A DNA stretch of 64,000 nucleotides from Clostridiales bacterium (GTDB lineage: Bacteria; Bacillota; Clostridia; Christensenellales; Borkfalkiaceae), in NCBI GenBank assembly GCA_023667345.1, contig JAMPAF010000004.1:1-64000 (forward strand). The letters are read 5' to 3'. The position numbers and the translations under genes were made by a program. Below, piece after piece: positions 18,083 to 24,823 of this stretch. Positions within the stretch are counted from its first letter, which is position 1. Every line of letters starts with the position of its first letter. The notes under the pieces were generated by a model. It ran no database searches. It was not told the origin of the DNA and worked only from the letters and a program-made list of their open reading frames with translations.

Positions 18083-18807
18083 CGTACTTTTTGGTTGACG
18101 GAAGCGAAAACTGTTTTTACACGGCGGTGTTTGACGCATACAAAAATAAGGACTGTCTGATAACTTCGGAGCGCGATGTACAGCTCGGGCTGGACTTCGA
18201 GGTTTTTGACGTTGTTGCCGACGAAAACAAGGCGGAGCGCGTTAAAGCGAAGCTGCACGCCCTCGACCGTGGCGCTGCGGAAGATATTACTCTGCTTTTG
18301 CGGAGCGACAACCCGCTCAAAGAGAGCGTCGCTTTCGAGTATATAAAGCTGATAATTTCAAACGGCGGCGCGGTACGCGGCATGCTCGCCAACCCCACCG
18401 TCATTGAAATGAGCCAGATACGCTCGCGAGTGACCTCGGAGCTGCACAACCTCAAAGGCTTTCTGCGGTTTATGGAGAGCGCGAACGGCGTTATGTACGC
18501 CCCCTACTCGCCCGACAACGACATAACGGATATGATTGCGGTGCATTTTGCGGCTCGGTTTAACGGGCGCCCCTTCGTTATACACGATATTAAGCGCAAG
18601 GTTGCCGCCATGTACGACGGAAGAGAAATAGTGATGACCTCGGCGGGCGACGCGGAAATTTACCTTTCGGAATACGAAAACTATTTTCAGGACCTTTGGA
18701 AGCAGTATTACAGTTCGGTGAACATCGAAAGCCGCCCCCACGAAAAGCAGATGCGCGGCAGTATGCCCGTGCGCTACTGGCGCTTTCTCCCCGAAAAACG
18801 GCGGTGA
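18079..18807 (+). CDS. DNA metabolism protein, TIGR03915/DUF4130 family
   Basis: A 242-residue protein translationally coupled to the upstream radical SAM gene. The N-terminus (MTYFLVDGSENCFYTAVFDAY) and C-terminus (MPVRYWRFLPEK) match the family found next to that enzyme. The middle (MIAVHFAARFNGRPFVIHD) is the DUF4130 core, distantly related in pattern to uracil-DNA-glycosylase-type partners. It has no TM segment. It is presumably the partner or substrate-recognition subunit of the radical SAM protein; the activity is unknown. Confidence 0.85.
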   Translation: MTYFLVDGSENCFYTAVFDAYKNKDCLITSERDVQLGLDFEVFDVVADENKAERVKAKLHALDRGAAEDITLLLRSDNPLKESVAFEYIKLIISNGGAVRGMLANPTVIEMSQIRSRVTSELHNLKGFLRFMESANGVMYAPYSPDNDITDMIAVHFAARFNGRPFVIHDIKRKVAAMYDGREIVMTSAGDAEIYLSEYENYFQDLWKQYYSSVNIESRPHEKQMRGSMPVRYWRFLPEKRR

Positions 18808-18888
18808 GCCATTGCGCACGAAAGTTAATTTATTTTATTTTTCATAAACCTTACACCATAATAAATTTATTTTACATCAATTAAACTA

Positions 18889-18917
18889 TTGATTTAAAAC
18901 CGCAAATATGCTATACT
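18889..18917 (+). promoter_or_regulatory. Promoter of the structured RNA at 18924
   Basis: TTGATT (18889-18894) and TATACT (18912-18917) have a 17-nt spacer. The predicted start, about 18924, is exactly the first base of the long closing stem of the RNA. Confidence 0.65.
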
Positions 18918-18923
18918 GATTTT

Positions 18924-19126
18924 GCTAAACAAACTTTATACTCTAATTAAGATACTTACTATTTTTATAGTCACGAGTATACTTTTTCTGTACTCATTTA
19001 AGAATTTGGCAAATATGCAAATTCCTTTTATGTGGGTACAGAAATCCTTACTATGCATAAAGTTTGTTTAGCGACAGTCGGAGTTTGCATTTTGCGTGCG
19101 TTAACTTCGGTTGGCGCACTTTTTTA
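18924..19126 (+). ncRNA. Structured RNA with long closing stem and intrinsic terminator (6S-like architecture or leader)
   Basis: A perfect 16-bp inverted repeat, gctaaacaaactttat (18924-18939) and ataaagtttgtttagc (19057-19072), encloses an asymmetric bubble. Inside are a small hairpin (actat/atagt) and an apical arm with paired segments tttctgtac/gtacagaaa and gaatttg/caaattc. A terminator follows at 19096-19126: a 10-bp stem closed by a UUCG loop, then a T-run. The transcript would be about 200 nt. The rod shape resembles 6S RNA, but I cannot match sequence signatures, and it could also be an attenuator leader for the AT-rich gene at 19151. Confidence 0.6.
19096..19126 (+). terminator. Intrinsic terminator of the structured RNA
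   Basis: The arms gtgcgttaac and gttggcgcac pair (two G-U pairs) around a TTCG loop and are followed by seven T residues. Confidence 0.8.
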
Positions 19127-19150
19127 TTTTATATGCCTGAATGGAGCGTT

Positions 19151-20023
19151 ATGATTACACGAAAATTTATCGAAAAAGTTCACTACTATTTTGACGAATT
19201 AAACTATTACGAAATCCAAAGTTTGGATTTAGCTAAATTTGAACAGTCAGCAATAAACACATTAATACATTGCAAAGACTTAGACGACGCCATAACCGCA
19301 ACGCGCATGTTACAATTTTGTTTACAAAAATGGAACAAAATTAAGCGAATATTTAAGCGTAAACTGAATATATTCAATGAATATGAATATGAAGGTATCT
19401 CGGAAATTTCACAAATATCTGACGATGAAGCTATGGGCACATGGTACGTAACTAATGCACTAAACGATTCTGTCGAAGATATTTATTTCACTAATATAAA
19501 TTTAGGTACAGAGTTTCTATGTTTTGACGTTAAAAACAAACATTTCAGAGTTTCTAACAATGGGGAATGTTATATAAAATATGCTAAAATGTCGTCAAAC
19601 AAAATGAAATTATATAACAAACAAAAAAATTGTTTATGTAATATAGTTTTAAGCGACACAGCTGATATATTCTTGGAAAATAATACTACGCCATATGAAC
19701 TTATTATATATGAAAGCTTTATTGGAATTTATGACCGAGATTATATTAGTAGCTTGACTGGCGAAGAGCCAGATGCAAACAAACTCATAGCCGATATTGA
19801 GTGGGATATAATAGACAGCAAATCTAATTTAGGAATTGCAAAATTAAACATTTATGTCCCTAATCAAGACATTGATATGTTTTTACTTTTAGCCTCCTCT
19901 ACGTTTTTGTTGTTCCATAAATACGTAAAAGCACAACAACGAGTTGAACTAAGCAGAAATTTATTGCTGTGGTGGTATTTAGATGGTATGAAAAGATATA
20001 TGTACAAAAATATGCACAGATAA
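19151..20023 (+). CDS. AT-rich orphan protein, unknown function
   Basis: The gene encodes 290 residues from ATG 19151, chosen because GGAG lies 5 nt upstream; ATG 19133 and upstream starts fall in or next to the terminator. Base composition is far more AT-rich than neighbours, with codons such as AAA, TTA and ATA common, which suggests horizontal acquisition. No catalytic motif is recognised. The middle (FRVSNNGECYIKYAKMSSN to NTTPYELIIYES) alternates short hydrophobic strands like a beta-rich binding domain. The C-terminus has a helical hydrophobic stretch (MFLLLASSTFLLFHKY) that may touch a membrane. It follows the structured RNA and precedes a toxin-antitoxin segment, so a mobile or defence role is possible but unproven. 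Confidence 0.6.
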   Translation: MITRKFIEKVHYYFDELNYYEIQSLDLAKFEQSAINTLIHCKDLDDAITATRMLQFCLQKWNKIKRIFKRKLNIFNEYEYEGISEISQISDDEAMGTWYVTNALNDSVEDIYFTNINLGTEFLCFDVKNKHFRVSNNGECYIKYAKMSSNKMKLYNKQKNCLCNIVLSDTADIFLENNTTPYELIIYESFIGIYDRDYISSLTGEEPDANKLIADIEWDIIDSKSNLGIAKLNIYVPNQDIDMFLLLASSTFLLFHKYVKAQQRVELSRNLLLWWYLDGMKRYMYKNMHR

Positions 20024-20104
20024 GAGCTAACCGCTCAACGAAAAAAATTTTCCCCAGAGCGGTGAGCCACCGCGGACAGTAGCGGAAAACCGTACCCCAC
20101 TCCC

Positions 20105-20345
20105 CGTCATTATGAGGTTTTTGCGGCATAGCGGACTTGTTTGAAACATTATAGAATTTAGCCGTAAAAACCATAATAATCTTTTTGCGCGTTCTTTCCC
20201 GCGCAAAACTAACTTTGCCGCATTACAACGCTATTTAAGGCGATATCACTTCCTACTTTCCGCCGTATTACCACGAGGGGATTCTCTCGGTCGGGCGAAC
20301 CCCTTACGGGGCTTCTTCCTCCACTCGAAATGACATACTCCTACA
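20105..20345. repeat. Dispersed repeat family B, copy 1
   Basis: The copy begins 'cgtcattatgaggttttt' and ends near 'cgaaatgacatactcc'. It contains an internal inverted pair (ggtttttgcgg / ccgtaaaaacc) and shares its right third with family A. A near-identical copy lies in the same orientation at 21924-22173 and a left-end fragment at 26832. No gene is seen in the rest of 20024-20391. Confidence 0.7.
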
Positions 20346-20391
20346 ATCTCACAAATTATTATAAAATGCAGCGCGGCGAAAATTTTTTCTG

Positions 20392-20428
20392 TTGACATAT
20401 AATAAATATTGTGGTATAATTGTACCAC
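20392..20428 (+). promoter_or_regulatory. Promoter and palindromic operator of the antitoxin-toxin operon
   Basis: A consensus-like promoter: TTGACA (20392-20397), 17 nt, TATAAT (20415-20420). The -10 box sits within the inverted repeat GTGGTA (20411-20416) and TACCAC (20423-20428), the position expected for autorepression by the antitoxin. Confidence 0.8.
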
Positions 20429-20443
20429 AATAAGGAGATTTTT

Positions 20444-20716
20444 ATGGCTCAGATAATTCCGATAAGAGATTTAAAGAATACGGCAGAAATTTCGGCGAAA
20501 TGCGCGGCATCGTCGGAACCTATTTTTATAACGAAAAACGGCTACGGCGATATGGTCATTATGAATATGGACGTTTACAACCGCACGGTAGCCAAACTAC
20601 ACTTATACGGCGAACTGAAAAAAGCCGAGGACGAACTTGCAAGCGGCATAGCCGCTTCTTCTGCCGAAGATTTTATGAGGGAAATTAAGGGCAAGTATGA
20701 AAAACTTTCGCGTTGA
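20444..20716 (+). CDS. Phd/YefM-family antitoxin
   Basis: A 90-residue protein starting MAQIIPIRDLKNTAEIS, typical of Phd/YefM antitoxins whose N-terminal fold binds operator DNA. ITKNGYGDMVIMNMDVY is the conserved beta-hairpin. The C-terminal helix (SAEDFMREIKGKYEKL) is the likely toxin-neutralising tail. ATG 20444 has an AAGGAGA site 8 nt upstream. The toxin gene begins 20 nt before the antitoxin stop, so the genes overlap and are coupled. Confidence 0.88.
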   Translation: MAQIIPIRDLKNTAEISAKCAASSEPIFITKNGYGDMVIMNMDVYNRTVAKLHLYGELKKAEDELASGIAASSAEDFMREIKGKYEKLSR

Positions 20717-21014
20717 AATATTGCCGATTGCGCAAAACGACGTTATAGCCGCCCTCGACTATATCGCCGTCGACCTTGCCAACCCCGCCGCGGCGTTAAA
20801 ACTTTATTCAACGGTTGCCGACTGTTTCTCACTTTTGAAAGACACACCCTATTGCGGGCGTGAATTGGAAACGGATATTCCGCTCAAATACAAATACCGT
20901 TGGGTATTGGCGGAAAATTATATGATTTTTTACACCGTAGACGAAGTCGCCGAAACAGTTTACATAATGAGAATGCTTTTCGGTTCGTCCGACTACGTTT
21001 CGATATTAAAATAA
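20697..21014 (+). CDS. RelE/ParE-superfamily toxin
   Basis: A 105-residue protein with the RelE/ParE fold signature: N-terminal helix VIAALDYIAVDLANPAAALKLY, central CGRELETDIPLKYKYRWV, and the C-terminal strand pair YMIFYTVDE..VYIMRMLFG. Members either cleave ribosome-bound mRNA or poison gyrase; the sequence alone does not separate these, although pairing with Phd/YefM is common for RelE-type toxins. It overlaps the antitoxin by 20 nt. The module sits between direct copies of repeat family B. Confidence 0.85.
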   Translation: MKNFRVEILPIAQNDVIAALDYIAVDLANPAAALKLYSTVADCFSLLKDTPYCGRELETDIPLKYKYRWVLAENYMIFYTVDEVAETVYIMRMLFGSSDYVSILK

Positions 21015-21105
21015 TATTATCTATTAAGTGCGCGGCGCGCGGGTGCCACGCAGACAAGTCCTTAAATGCTTTTGCGGCGAACTAACTGACATCAACAAAG
21101 CAATA

Positions 21106-21138
21106 GCGCGGCGGGCAGGATTTACCTGCCCGCCGCGC
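21106..21138. terminator. GC-rich hairpin between convergent genes
   Basis: The arms are 14 nt (21106-21119 and 21125-21138) around loop ATTTA, placed between the toxin gene and the convergent XRE gene. No strong T-run follows on either side, so termination is likely but not certain. Confidence 0.5.
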
Positions 21139-21145
21139 CGCGTGC

Positions 21146-21355
21146 TTAATCGTTGCTCCACTCCACCAACTCGTCCAAAGTCACGTCAAAAATATCGGCA
21201 AGCTTGCACAACGTATATACGTCGGGCGTGCTGTAACCGTTCTCGTAATTGGAAACAAGGCTCTTTTTACCGCACAGTTTTGCGGCAAGTTCTTCCTGCG
21301 TAAGCCCCATTTGTTTTCTGAAAAATTTGATATTTTCCGCGATTTTCGTTTTCAT
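21146..21355 (-). CDS. XRE-family HTH transcriptional regulator
   Basis: A 69-residue regulator consisting almost only of a helix-turn-helix domain: MGLTQEELAAKLCGKKSLVSNYENG, then a dimerisation tail DIFDVTLDELVEW. ATG 21355 is preferred; a TTG four codons upstream is possible. The upstream region carries two palindromes built on TACAAG/CTTGTA (21371-21385 and 21398-21418), which are probable binding sites of this protein. It may control itself and the divergent promoter at 21361. Confidence 0.85.
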   Translation of the reverse strand: MKTKIAENIKFFRKQMGLTQEELAAKLCGKKSLVSNYENGYSTPDVYTLCKLADIFDVTLDELVEWSND

Positions 21356-21360
21356 AGCTC

Positions 21361-21418
21361 TTGACAAATGTACAAGCTACTTGTATAATTTAGTTGTAAG
21401 TACAAGCAACTTGTACTT
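21361..21418. promoter_or_regulatory. Palindromic operators and plus-strand promoter upstream of the XRE gene
   Basis: Palindromes TACAAG-CTA-CTTGTA-like (21371-21385) and AAGTACAAG-CAA-CTTGTACTT (21398-21418, perfect 9-bp arms) share a half-site. A perfect promoter, TTGACA (21361-21366), 17 nt, TATAAT (21384-21389), points rightward with the first palindrome inside its spacer. A hairpin terminator lies about 45-65 nt downstream, so any plus-strand transcript would be very short. Confidence 0.7.
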
Positions 21419-21431
21419 ATAGTATTAACAG

Positions 21432-21462
21432 AAAAGAGCCGAGAAACGGAACTCTTTTTTTT
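21432..21462. terminator. Bidirectional intrinsic terminator
   Basis: An imperfect stem, AGAG.CCG / CGG.CTCT, is flanked by an A-run on the left and eight T residues on the right. It serves the minus-strand 66-residue gene and any short plus-strand RNA from the promoter at 21361. Confidence 0.6.
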
Positions 21463-21661
21463 ATTTGCGTATTTCTTCCACCTTTACCCTGAACTTTTGC
21501 CCGTTAATAAAAGATACTTTAAGTCCGTCCCTCTCGAACCTGTAAACCGCACCTACCTCTTCCGCCAAAAGAGACTTTATCATTTTTAAAAGCACAGCGG
21601 GCGAAATGTAGTCCGCCCCTCTTATGTCGTCTTGCATTTCGGCTTTAATGTCCTTCTCCAT
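21461..21661 (-). CDS. Small hypothetical protein
   Basis: The gene encodes 66 residues and is preceded by a strong GGGAGGTAAAAA ribosome binding site, which supports real translation. The protein is charged, with an N-terminal helix (MEKDIKAEMQDDIR) and a C-terminal pair of strands (GLKVSFINGQKFRVKVEEI). No family is recognised. It lies between the XRE operators and the MITE-like palindrome in the accessory patch. Confidence 0.6.
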   Translation of the reverse strand: MEKDIKAEMQDDIRGADYISPAVLLKMIKSLLAEEVGAVYRFERDGLKVSFINGQKFRVKVEEIRK

Positions 21662-21712
21662 TTTTTACCTCCCGTAAATATATTATTTGCGGTATTTTCC
21701 TTAAAAAAATAA

Positions 21713-21731
21713 GGCGACCGTTAAGGTCGCC
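21713..21731 (-). terminator. Intrinsic terminator upstream of the 66-residue gene
   Basis: GGCGACC / GGTCGCC arms are followed on the minus strand by TTATTTTTTT. It would stop transcripts arriving from the repeats to the right, insulating the small gene. Confidence 0.55.
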
Positions 21732-21751
21732 CGCAAACGAACCCTAACGTC

Positions 21752-21855
21752 GTCAAACATTTTCACATATACATTAATTGTGTAGGGAAAAAGGGCTCCG
21801 ATTTGCGCAAAATCAGCCCTACACAATAGGTGTATAAATAATAAAAATGTTTGAC
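21752..21855. mobile_element. MITE-like palindromic element
   Basis: A 104-bp unit bounded by perfect inverted ends GTCAAACATTTT (21752-21763) and AAAATGTTTGAC (21844-21855). It has a nested inner stem TTGTGTAGGG / CCCTACACAA and, inside that, AGGGCT/AGCCCT and GATTT/AAATC. There is no coding capacity. It is a non-autonomous element or a very large hairpin; no target duplication can be fixed. Confidence 0.55.
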
Positions 21856-21923
21856 AGCATTATTTTAACACACCACCAAACATTATGCAATGATTTTTTC
21901 AAATAAAAAGCAATTCTCTGCTC

Positions 21924-22173
21924 CCGTCATTATGAGGTTTTTGCGGCATAGCGGACTTGTTTGAAACATTATAGAATTTAGCCGTAAAAACCGTAATAAT
22001 CTTTTTGCGCGCCTCGAAGAGGTATTCTCGCGCAAAACTAACCTTGCCGCATTACAACGCAATTTAAGGTGTATCGCTTCCTACTTTCCGCCGTATTACC
22101 ACGAGGGGATTCTCTCACTCAATCGAACCCTCTACGAGGGCTTCTCAATCGTTCGAAATGACACGCTCCTATG
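21924..22173. repeat. Dispersed repeat family B, copy 2
   Basis: Nearly identical to the copy at 20105-20345 and in the same orientation, so the two bracket the toxin-antitoxin/XRE segment as 1.8-kb-spaced direct repeats. It ends 'cgaaatgacacgctcctatg', as in family A. The rest of 21856-22228 shows nothing else. Confidence 0.7.
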
Positions 22174-22228
22174 TGCTTTTATGATTATGCCCCGCCTACG
22201 GCGGAGCGAAATAACAAGGAAAAATAAT

Positions 22229-22275
22229 GCGGCGCGGCGGATATGGGTGTTTATGCACCCTATCCGCCGCGCCGC
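22229..22275 (-). terminator. Intrinsic terminator after the DUF975 gene
   Basis: A roughly 20-bp GC-rich stem (22229-22249 with 22256-22275, one bulged T, loop TTTATG) is followed on the minus strand by TTATTTTT. Confidence 0.75.
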
Positions 22276-22332
22276 GCGCTTATTCGATTTACTTTACTTT
22301 TCCTTAATTTTTTGTAACGACATTGAATTTTT

Positions 22333-23103
22333 TTATAAATCGTCGGCGGAAAAAGGCGAAGAGTCGTCTGTGTCGCCCTTTTGCAAGCCGTCGTCCGTGT
22401 TATATCCGCCGTTAGCATTTCCGCCGTAGCTTGTATTTCCGCCGCCGTTCGCGTCATAGCCGCCGTTTGCATTATACCCGCTGCCGTAATACGAGCCACC
22501 GAAATCCGAGCTCTGCTCCGCGAGCAGACTCTGGTAAAACTCTGCATACGCGACCTTTTGATAAGGCTCTACCCAAAAGCTTAAAATGCCGAGAGTTAAT
22601 ATGCACAGTATCCACCAACCGATAAAGCTTAAATCAAGGCAGAAAAGACGCCACTTGTTGCCCCTCATCATCTCGATTGACCTCTTGCGCGCCGTGTTTG
22701 CGTCCATCTGCGGGTTGTCGTTGAGGATATAAAAGCTCATGCTGTACGCGTATGATTTGATTATACCGGGGATAATGAAAAGAAGCGACCACAGCGCAAT
22801 AAATATCGAATTTAAAAGCGAGAGCAAAAACGCGCCGCCGAAGTTTTTAAAGCCGTCGAAGGTGTTCGAAACCTCTACGCTTTGACCGCGGACTACCCTT
22901 AAACACGAGCCCGCAACGCCGAGCGAGAGCGGACCTGTTATCAAAAGCAGCACAATCGCGCCCACACCGATAATAGTGAGCCCGCCGCACGCGCCCGAAA
23001 TGAGCGACACGATTAGCATAATCACTATCATTGTGCCCCATTTGCCCGACAGTGCGGACCAGGCACGCTGTCTGAAATCCCTTGCCCTTAACATACTTTT
23101 CAT
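22333..23103 (-). CDS. DUF975-family integral membrane protein
   Basis: A 256-residue membrane protein. The N-terminal LRARDFRQRAWSALSGKW is the DUF975 signature, followed by about five TM segments (GTMIVIMLIVSLISGACGG; IGVGAIVLLLITGPLSLGV; SLLNSIFIALWSLLFIIPGI; WWILCILTLGILSFWV). MDANTARKRSIEMMRGNKWRL is a conserved cytosolic loop. The C-terminal 60 residues form a Gly/Asn/Tyr/Asp low-complexity tail with repeated NANGG/DANGG units. AAGGAGAAA precedes ATG 23103. The function of the family is unknown. Confidence 0.85.
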   Translation of the reverse strand: MKSMLRARDFRQRAWSALSGKWGTMIVIMLIVSLISGACGGLTIIGVGAIVLLLITGPLSLGVAGSCLRVVRGQSVEVSNTFDGFKNFGGAFLLSLLNSIFIALWSLLFIIPGIIKSYAYSMSFYILNDNPQMDANTARKRSIEMMRGNKWRLFCLDLSFIGWWILCILTLGILSFWVEPYQKVAYAEFYQSLLAEQSSDFGGSYYGSGYNANGGYDANGGGNTSYGGNANGGYNTDDGLQKGDTDDSSPFSADDL

Positions 23104-23137
23104 TTTCTCCTTAGTATTTTATTAAACACAAGTTTTG

Positions 23138-23977
23138 TTATGACTTTTTTTCAAGCCCCGCGGCAATTTTGTCGAAAAAGCTCTGCAAATAGTTGTTTTC
23201 TATCTCCTCTATCTTGCCCGCATCCGCCGCGGCTGTCAGCGCGCTGTCGACGGGCACTTTGGCGACTGCGGGTATGCCGTGCTCCAACGCAAGCGCGTCA
23301 ACCTGACTTTCGCCGAAAATATTCAGCTTTCTACCGCAGTCGGGGCAGGAAATGTAGCTCATATTTTCGACGATACCCAAAATGGGCACGTTCATTAAAT
23401 CAGCCATATTGACCGCCTTTTGCACAATCATTCCGACCAAATCCTGCGGCGTGGTGACGATAATTATGCCGTCCAACGGCACACTTTGGAAGATAGTGAG
23501 GGGCACATCGCCCGTTCCGGGGGGCATATCGACGAACATAAAGTCTACATCTTCCCATATAACGTCCGTCCAGAACTGCAAGACCGTGCCCGAAATGAGC
23601 GAGCCGCGCCAGACAACAGGCTCCGCCTCGTTTTCCAAAAGCACGTTCATGCTCATAACCTGTATGCCGCTTGCGCTGTCGACGGGCAGAATTCCGTTTT
23701 CGCTGCCCATTGCGCGGGAATGAATACCGAACATTTTGGGTATGGACGGACCGGTTATGTCGGCGTCCATTATCGCGGTGTTATAGCCGCGGCGCTGCGA
23801 CGACACGGCGAGCATTGCGCTCGTCATCGACTTGCCCACGCCGCCCTTGCCCGAAACAACGGCGATAACCTTTTTGATTTTGCTGAGCTTATGCGGCTTT
23901 TTTATAAGACTTTCCGCCTTACGCGAGGAACAGGTTTCCCCGCAAGACGAGCAATCGTGAGTACAATTTTCAGGCAT
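23138..23977 (-). CDS. mrp: Mrp/NBP35-family Fe-S cluster carrier ATPase
   Basis: A 279-residue P-loop protein that carries and transfers Fe-S clusters. The deviant Walker A, GKGGVGKS, is at 43-50 with the family's extra Lys. DMPPGTGD is Walker B. The C-terminal CxxC (SYISCPDCG) binds the bridging cluster. The N-terminal cysteine cluster (CTHDCSSCGETC, residues 5-16) is seen in anaerobe and NBP35-like members. ATG 23977 has an AGGAG site. Confidence 0.93.
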   Translation of the reverse strand: MPENCTHDCSSCGETCSSRKAESLIKKPHKLSKIKKVIAVVSGKGGVGKSMTSAMLAVSSQRRGYNTAIMDADITGPSIPKMFGIHSRAMGSENGILPVDSASGIQVMSMNVLLENEAEPVVWRGSLISGTVLQFWTDVIWEDVDFMFVDMPPGTGDVPLTIFQSVPLDGIIIVTTPQDLVGMIVQKAVNMADLMNVPILGIVENMSYISCPDCGRKLNIFGESQVDALALEHGIPAVAKVPVDSALTAAADAGKIEEIENNYLQSFFDKIAAGLEKKS

Positions 23978-24019
23978 TGTCTAACTCCTATTTAGTTTAT
24001 TTTTAAGTTAATTACCTAT

Positions 24020-24165
24020 ATTCGGCTTCCCCCTTTCAAGGGGGAGGCTCCGCGCAACGCAGTGTAGCGGTGGTGAGGGTTTAATCGGTACATAATTCCA
24101 CAACCCTCATTCGTCACCTAAGGTGCCACCTTCCCCCTTTATTAAGGGGGAAGGCACGCGGTGGG
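24020..24165. repeat. Dispersed repeat family C copy
   Basis: Inverted ends 'ccccctttcaaggggg' and 'cttccccctttattaag' flank 'ggtgagggtttaatcgg' and 'caaccctcattcgtcacc'. It precedes the SRP RNA promoter. Confidence 0.6.
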
Positions 24166-24230
24166 TTGGTTTATATTCTAAATTATTGACAAGGCAAAGT
24201 CAAGTTATTTGCAAACGGTTGAAATTTTAC

Positions 24231-24259
24231 TTGCAAATTGCGGCGGGGTGTGGTATACT
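24231..24259 (+). promoter_or_regulatory. Promoter of the SRP RNA gene
   Basis: TTGCAA (24231-24236), 17 nt, TATACT (24254-24259). The start is predicted at about 24266, just before the 5' strand of the closing helix (gccgtgc). Confidence 0.75.
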
Positions 24260-24265
24260 CCCTTT

Positions 24266-24536
24266 TGCCGTGCTAAGTGGGGAGATAGCGGTGCCCTGTA
24301 CCCGCAATCCGCTACAGCGGGACTGAACTGCCCCTCCCGACTTCCGCAGTGGAAGGCTGCCCCGTATAAGGGGTGTTGATAACAAGGTCTTATGCAACTT
24401 CTCGCCGCGAACCGTGTCAGGGTAGGGATACAGCAGCACTAAACGGTAAGAGGGGTGTGCCATAGGGTTGCTTTGCAGTAGCTACCTGTACAGGTTACGC
24501 TTCGGCTGCGGTTGGCAAAAGGGGCTGCACGGTTAT
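24266..24536 (+). ncRNA. ffs: Signal recognition particle RNA, large Firmicutes type
   Basis: The 5' part (gccgtgctaagtggggagat, then gcggtgccctgtacccgcaa) is the Alu-like domain of Bacillus/Clostridium-type SRP RNA. Helix 8 with the Ffh-binding tip is seen as 'accgtgtcagggtaggg' followed by 'acagcagcactaaacgg'. The 3' end (ctgcacggt) pairs with the 5' gccgtgc to close the molecule, about 270 nt. The gene has its own promoter and terminator. It scaffolds Ffh for co-translational membrane targeting. Confidence 0.93.
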
Positions 24537-24548
24537 ATTTTGTTTCGT

Positions 24549-24583
24549 AAAATTTCCCGCTTGACGACAGCGGGAAATTTTTC
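24549..24583 (+). terminator. Intrinsic terminator of the SRP RNA
   Basis: The 12-bp arms AAATTTCCCGCT (24550-24561) and AGCGGGAAATTT (24569-24580) are followed by T residues. Confidence 0.75.
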
Positions 24584-24632
24584 GATTTGAAAGGCTCTGC
24601 CTCCCTTTTCGCATTTATAAGGTAAAATTCCA

Positions 24633-24815
24633 CAACCCTCATTCGTCACCTACGGTGCCACCCTTCTCAAAAGGCGTAAGGACAACGCCTTTTTCGGGCA
24701 CCGCAAACGCGGGACATATGCGTTTGCTCATCTCGCAACGCCAAAACAGCACAAGCCGAGTGCTGTTTTGAGAAATGCGTTGCTCGTCCCCTTTATTAAG
24801 GGGGAAGGCAAGGGT
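24633..24815. repeat. Dispersed repeat families C and D (inverted)
   Basis: The block contains 'ccctcattcgtcacctac', then an inverted family D copy ('cgccaaaacagcac', 'agtgctgttttgagaaatg'), then 'ctttattaagggggaaggc'. It has no gene. Confidence 0.6.
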
Positions 24816-24823
24816 GAGGTAAA

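Noticed and set aside
19064-19150. Upstream starts for the AT-rich orphan gene
   Set aside because: They lie inside the structured RNA and its terminator; GGAG is correctly spaced only for ATG 19151.
23978-24823. tmRNA or RNase P RNA in the non-coding stretch
   Set aside because: The SRP Alu domain and the GTGTCAGG..CAGCAGCAC tip fit SRP RNA; no tag-coding or RNase P core is present.
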